A stretch of 18,593 bases of DNA from Blastocladiella britannica (Eukaryota > Blastocladiomycota > Blastocladiomycetes > Blastocladiales > Blastocladiaceae): positions 1 through 18,593 of the forward strand of contig MU624889.1 in NCBI GenBank assembly GCA_025349905.2, given 5' to 3'. Below, in pieces: positions 17,301 to 18,593 of the stretch. The translations under genes were made by a program, and so were the position numbers. The notes under the pieces were generated by a model. It saw only the letters and a list, made by a program, of their open reading frames with translations, was not told where the DNA came from and did not search any database. Positions within the stretch are counted from its first letter, which is position 1. Every line of letters starts with the position of its first letter.

Positions 17301-18085
17301 ATGGTCAGTCACCCCGTCTTCGTCCTTGGCAATTCGGGTCAAGCAATTTGAATAATGAGTAAAGCTAATATATAAATATATACACAGAACTTGACGCTGT
17401 ACTCGATCAAGGCGCTGATTGTCGCCGACTCTGCCTCCGGATCGCGCGTGCTGGCAAAGTACTATGCGCCACCACCGGGCACGCACGTAGGTCCCTCGGC
17501 CGTGGCCGACATGACCACTCTGAAAGAGCAAAAGGCGTTTGAGCGGCGGCTGTGGGACAAGACGCGCAAGGCGTTGCAGAGTAACGTATTCTTCTATTAT
17601 ATACATTGTACTGTATTACGCTGACCACATTATCAAAAGGCGAAATCATCCTGTTTGACAACCATGTAGTGGTGTACAAGGTGGCGGCCGACTGCGTGTT
17701 TTACGTGGTCGGATCGCTCGAAGAGAACGAGGTGATGCTGTTGTCGGCGCTGACCACCGTGATCGAGTCGCTGAACCTGGTGCTTCTGTACGCGCGCTTT
17801 CTTTTATACTGGTCGTAATGGTATAGACTGATAAAATGGACAAATAGAAAGTATCAGTCCACCGACAAGCGCACGCTCCTGGACCACTTCGACCTGGTGG
17901 CACTGGCCCTCGACGAGTGCATTGACCAAGGGGTGATGCTGGAGACGGACCCGGGATTGATTGCCAGCCGGGTCAGCAAGCGGGCGTCCGAGATGGCCGA
18001 CATTTCGCTGGGCGATCCGCAGTCGATCAGCAATGCGTTGAGCAAGGCCAAGGAGTCGTTCTTTGCGGGTGTTCTGTTGCAGTAA
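17301..18085 (+). CDS. RET3: Coatomer subunit zeta
   Basis: Small adaptor-like subunit of the COPI coat, working in Golgi-to-ER transport. Preferred CDS join(17301..17303,17388..17580,17640..17787,17848..18085), 193 aa, against 189 in yeast Ret3. It matches along its length: NLTLYSIKALIVAD, LAKYY, LKEQKAFERRLWDKT, SEIILFDNHVVVYK, VVGSLEENEVML, LALDECIDQGVMLETDP and ASRVSKR. Each intron carries a CTRAY-like branch (CTGACC, CTGAT) and the frames join exactly (phases 0, 1, 2). The second intron joins LQ to SEI, the third LVLL to KYQSTDKR. The start exon is uncertain. In the chosen model the exon ends at the ATG itself (GCA-ATG-G context, donor GTCAGT), giving MNLTLYSIK like yeast MSSLSLYTVQ. An alternative is ATG 17296 with exon end 17337 and a 50-nt intron, adding a 14-residue leader. 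Confidence 0.95.
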
Positions 18086-18127
18086 ACTGAAATGGCTGGG
18101 CGTTTTGGTCGTCATGCAAAGGTCTTC

Positions 18128-18133
18128 AATAAA
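18128..18133 (+). terminator. Poly(A) signal of coatomer zeta
   Basis: AATAAA about 43 bp after the coatomer zeta stop codon, the best-placed signal for that gene. The opposing partial gene ends at 18275, leaving 189 bp between the two stops. Confidence 0.55.
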
Positions 18134-18274
18134 AACTCAACACATGGCTGAGTGGGCTTTCGAAAGTTTCCATCTCACCAGTGATCTCGTCCTCTATGCA
18201 GGCGCTACAACCAGTTGTGCGACTGGTGCAGCAGAGAGTGGTAGCCGTTTTTGGGAGGGGGGAAAAAACAACAA

Positions 18275-18592
18275 CTACGGCGACGCCGCCGCCTTGGCTG
18301 CCGCCGTCTCGGCCGCCTTGACCTTGGCTGCTGCCTTGGCCTCTTGCGCCCTCACCCGCGCGCCCACAAGACTCTCCACCGCGGCGACCAGCTTAAGGTC
18401 CCACGCCACACCCGCCTCCGCCGCCGCACGCATCCGTCGGGTCGCCCACTCGTGGTACAGGCTGCACCAGGCCATGTCGGCCTCGGATTTGCCTTTCCAA
18501 CCAGCAAGCTCCCTGCCGCCACGCCCTTCACACTCGGCCAGTAGCGCCTTCCACTGCCGATTGCAAAGGTTCTTGATCACGGCGAGCTCGGC
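18275..18592 (-). CDS. 3' end of an unrecognised gene, truncated by the window
   Basis: The frame stays open from the right edge (codons from 18592) to the TAG at 18275-18277, so only about 105 C-terminal residues are visible. They contain Trp-rich helical segments (RQWKALLAECEG, WCSLYHEWATRRM, VAWDLKLVAAVESLVGARV) and end in a repetitive Ala/Lys/Glu helix (QEAKAAAKVKAAETAAAKAAASP). Third positions are C/G-rich as in other genes here. No family is recognised and the start lies outside the window. Internal splice sites cannot be excluded. Confidence 0.6.
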   Translation of the reverse strand, partial: AELAVIKNLCNRQWKALLAECEGRGGRELAGWKGKSEADMAWCSLYHEWATRRMRAAAEAGVAWDLKLVAAVESLVGARVRAQEAKAAAKVKAAETAAAKAAASP

Positions 18593-18593
18593 A

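Noticed and set aside
18141..18180. tRNA-Ser-like D-arm string (atggctgagtggg) between coatomer zeta and the last gene
   Set aside because: No matching acceptor stem, anticodon arm or GGTTCGAATCC-type T-arm follows; the nearby CTTTCGAAAG is only a short palindrome.

Overview
The window is eukaryotic, nuclear and gene-dense. Thirteen protein genes can be read. Most carry short introns of about 50-75 nt with GT..AG ends and CTRAY-like branch sites (CTGAT, CTGAC, CTAAC, CTAAT). Exons are GC-rich, with C or G strongly preferred at third codon positions, while introns and gene borders are AT-rich. The gene content (YPC1-type alkaline ceramidase, a Crz1-like C2H2 factor, an X18 GATA factor, homopolymer-rich regulators) points to a fungus. 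The base composition and low-complexity tracts would suit a zoosporic lineage such as Blastocladiomycota, but that placement is inference.

Layout. 113-798 (+): unrecognised three-exon gene, tail-to-tail with 828-1988 (-): alkaline ceramidase. The ceramidase is head-to-head, 63 bp apart, with 2052-3238 (+): MYG1 exonuclease. 3471-6077 (+): Crz1-like zinc-finger factor. 6249-7758 (+): eIF2B beta, 16 bp tail-to-tail with 7775-8550 (-): protein phosphatase-1 inhibitor 2. 8742-9797 (+): mitochondrial succinyl-CoA ligase alpha. 10048-10761 (+): HNH-type zinc protein with a TATA box and a GGATC cluster upstream. 10850-13283 (-): four-exon GATA factor. 13481-14197 (+): unrecognised acidic/Ala-rich protein. 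14469-17192 (+): secretory-pathway, Cys-rich, multi-pass membrane protein of unfamiliar architecture. 17301-18085 (+): coatomer zeta. 18275 to the right edge (-): 3' end of an unrecognised gene.

Most genes are unrelated housekeeping functions: sphingolipid turnover, translation initiation, PP1 control, TCA cycle and COPI transport. I see no operon-like logic, mobile element, CRISPR array, rRNA or tRNA. The least conventional content is the 863-aa membrane protein. Two copies of a C-x5-C-x4-C motif sit in its first two exons, exon 2 is a symmetric phase 1-1 module, and the second intron is stop-free and a multiple of three. Also notable are the first gene, which appears only after splicing three short exons, the paired mitochondrial/nuclear start signals of MYG1, and a coatomer zeta start codon that appears to stand alone in its exon. 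All splice sites are predictions from reading frame, splice consensus and remembered family sequences; no transcript data were available. No gap between genes exceeds about 300 bp.
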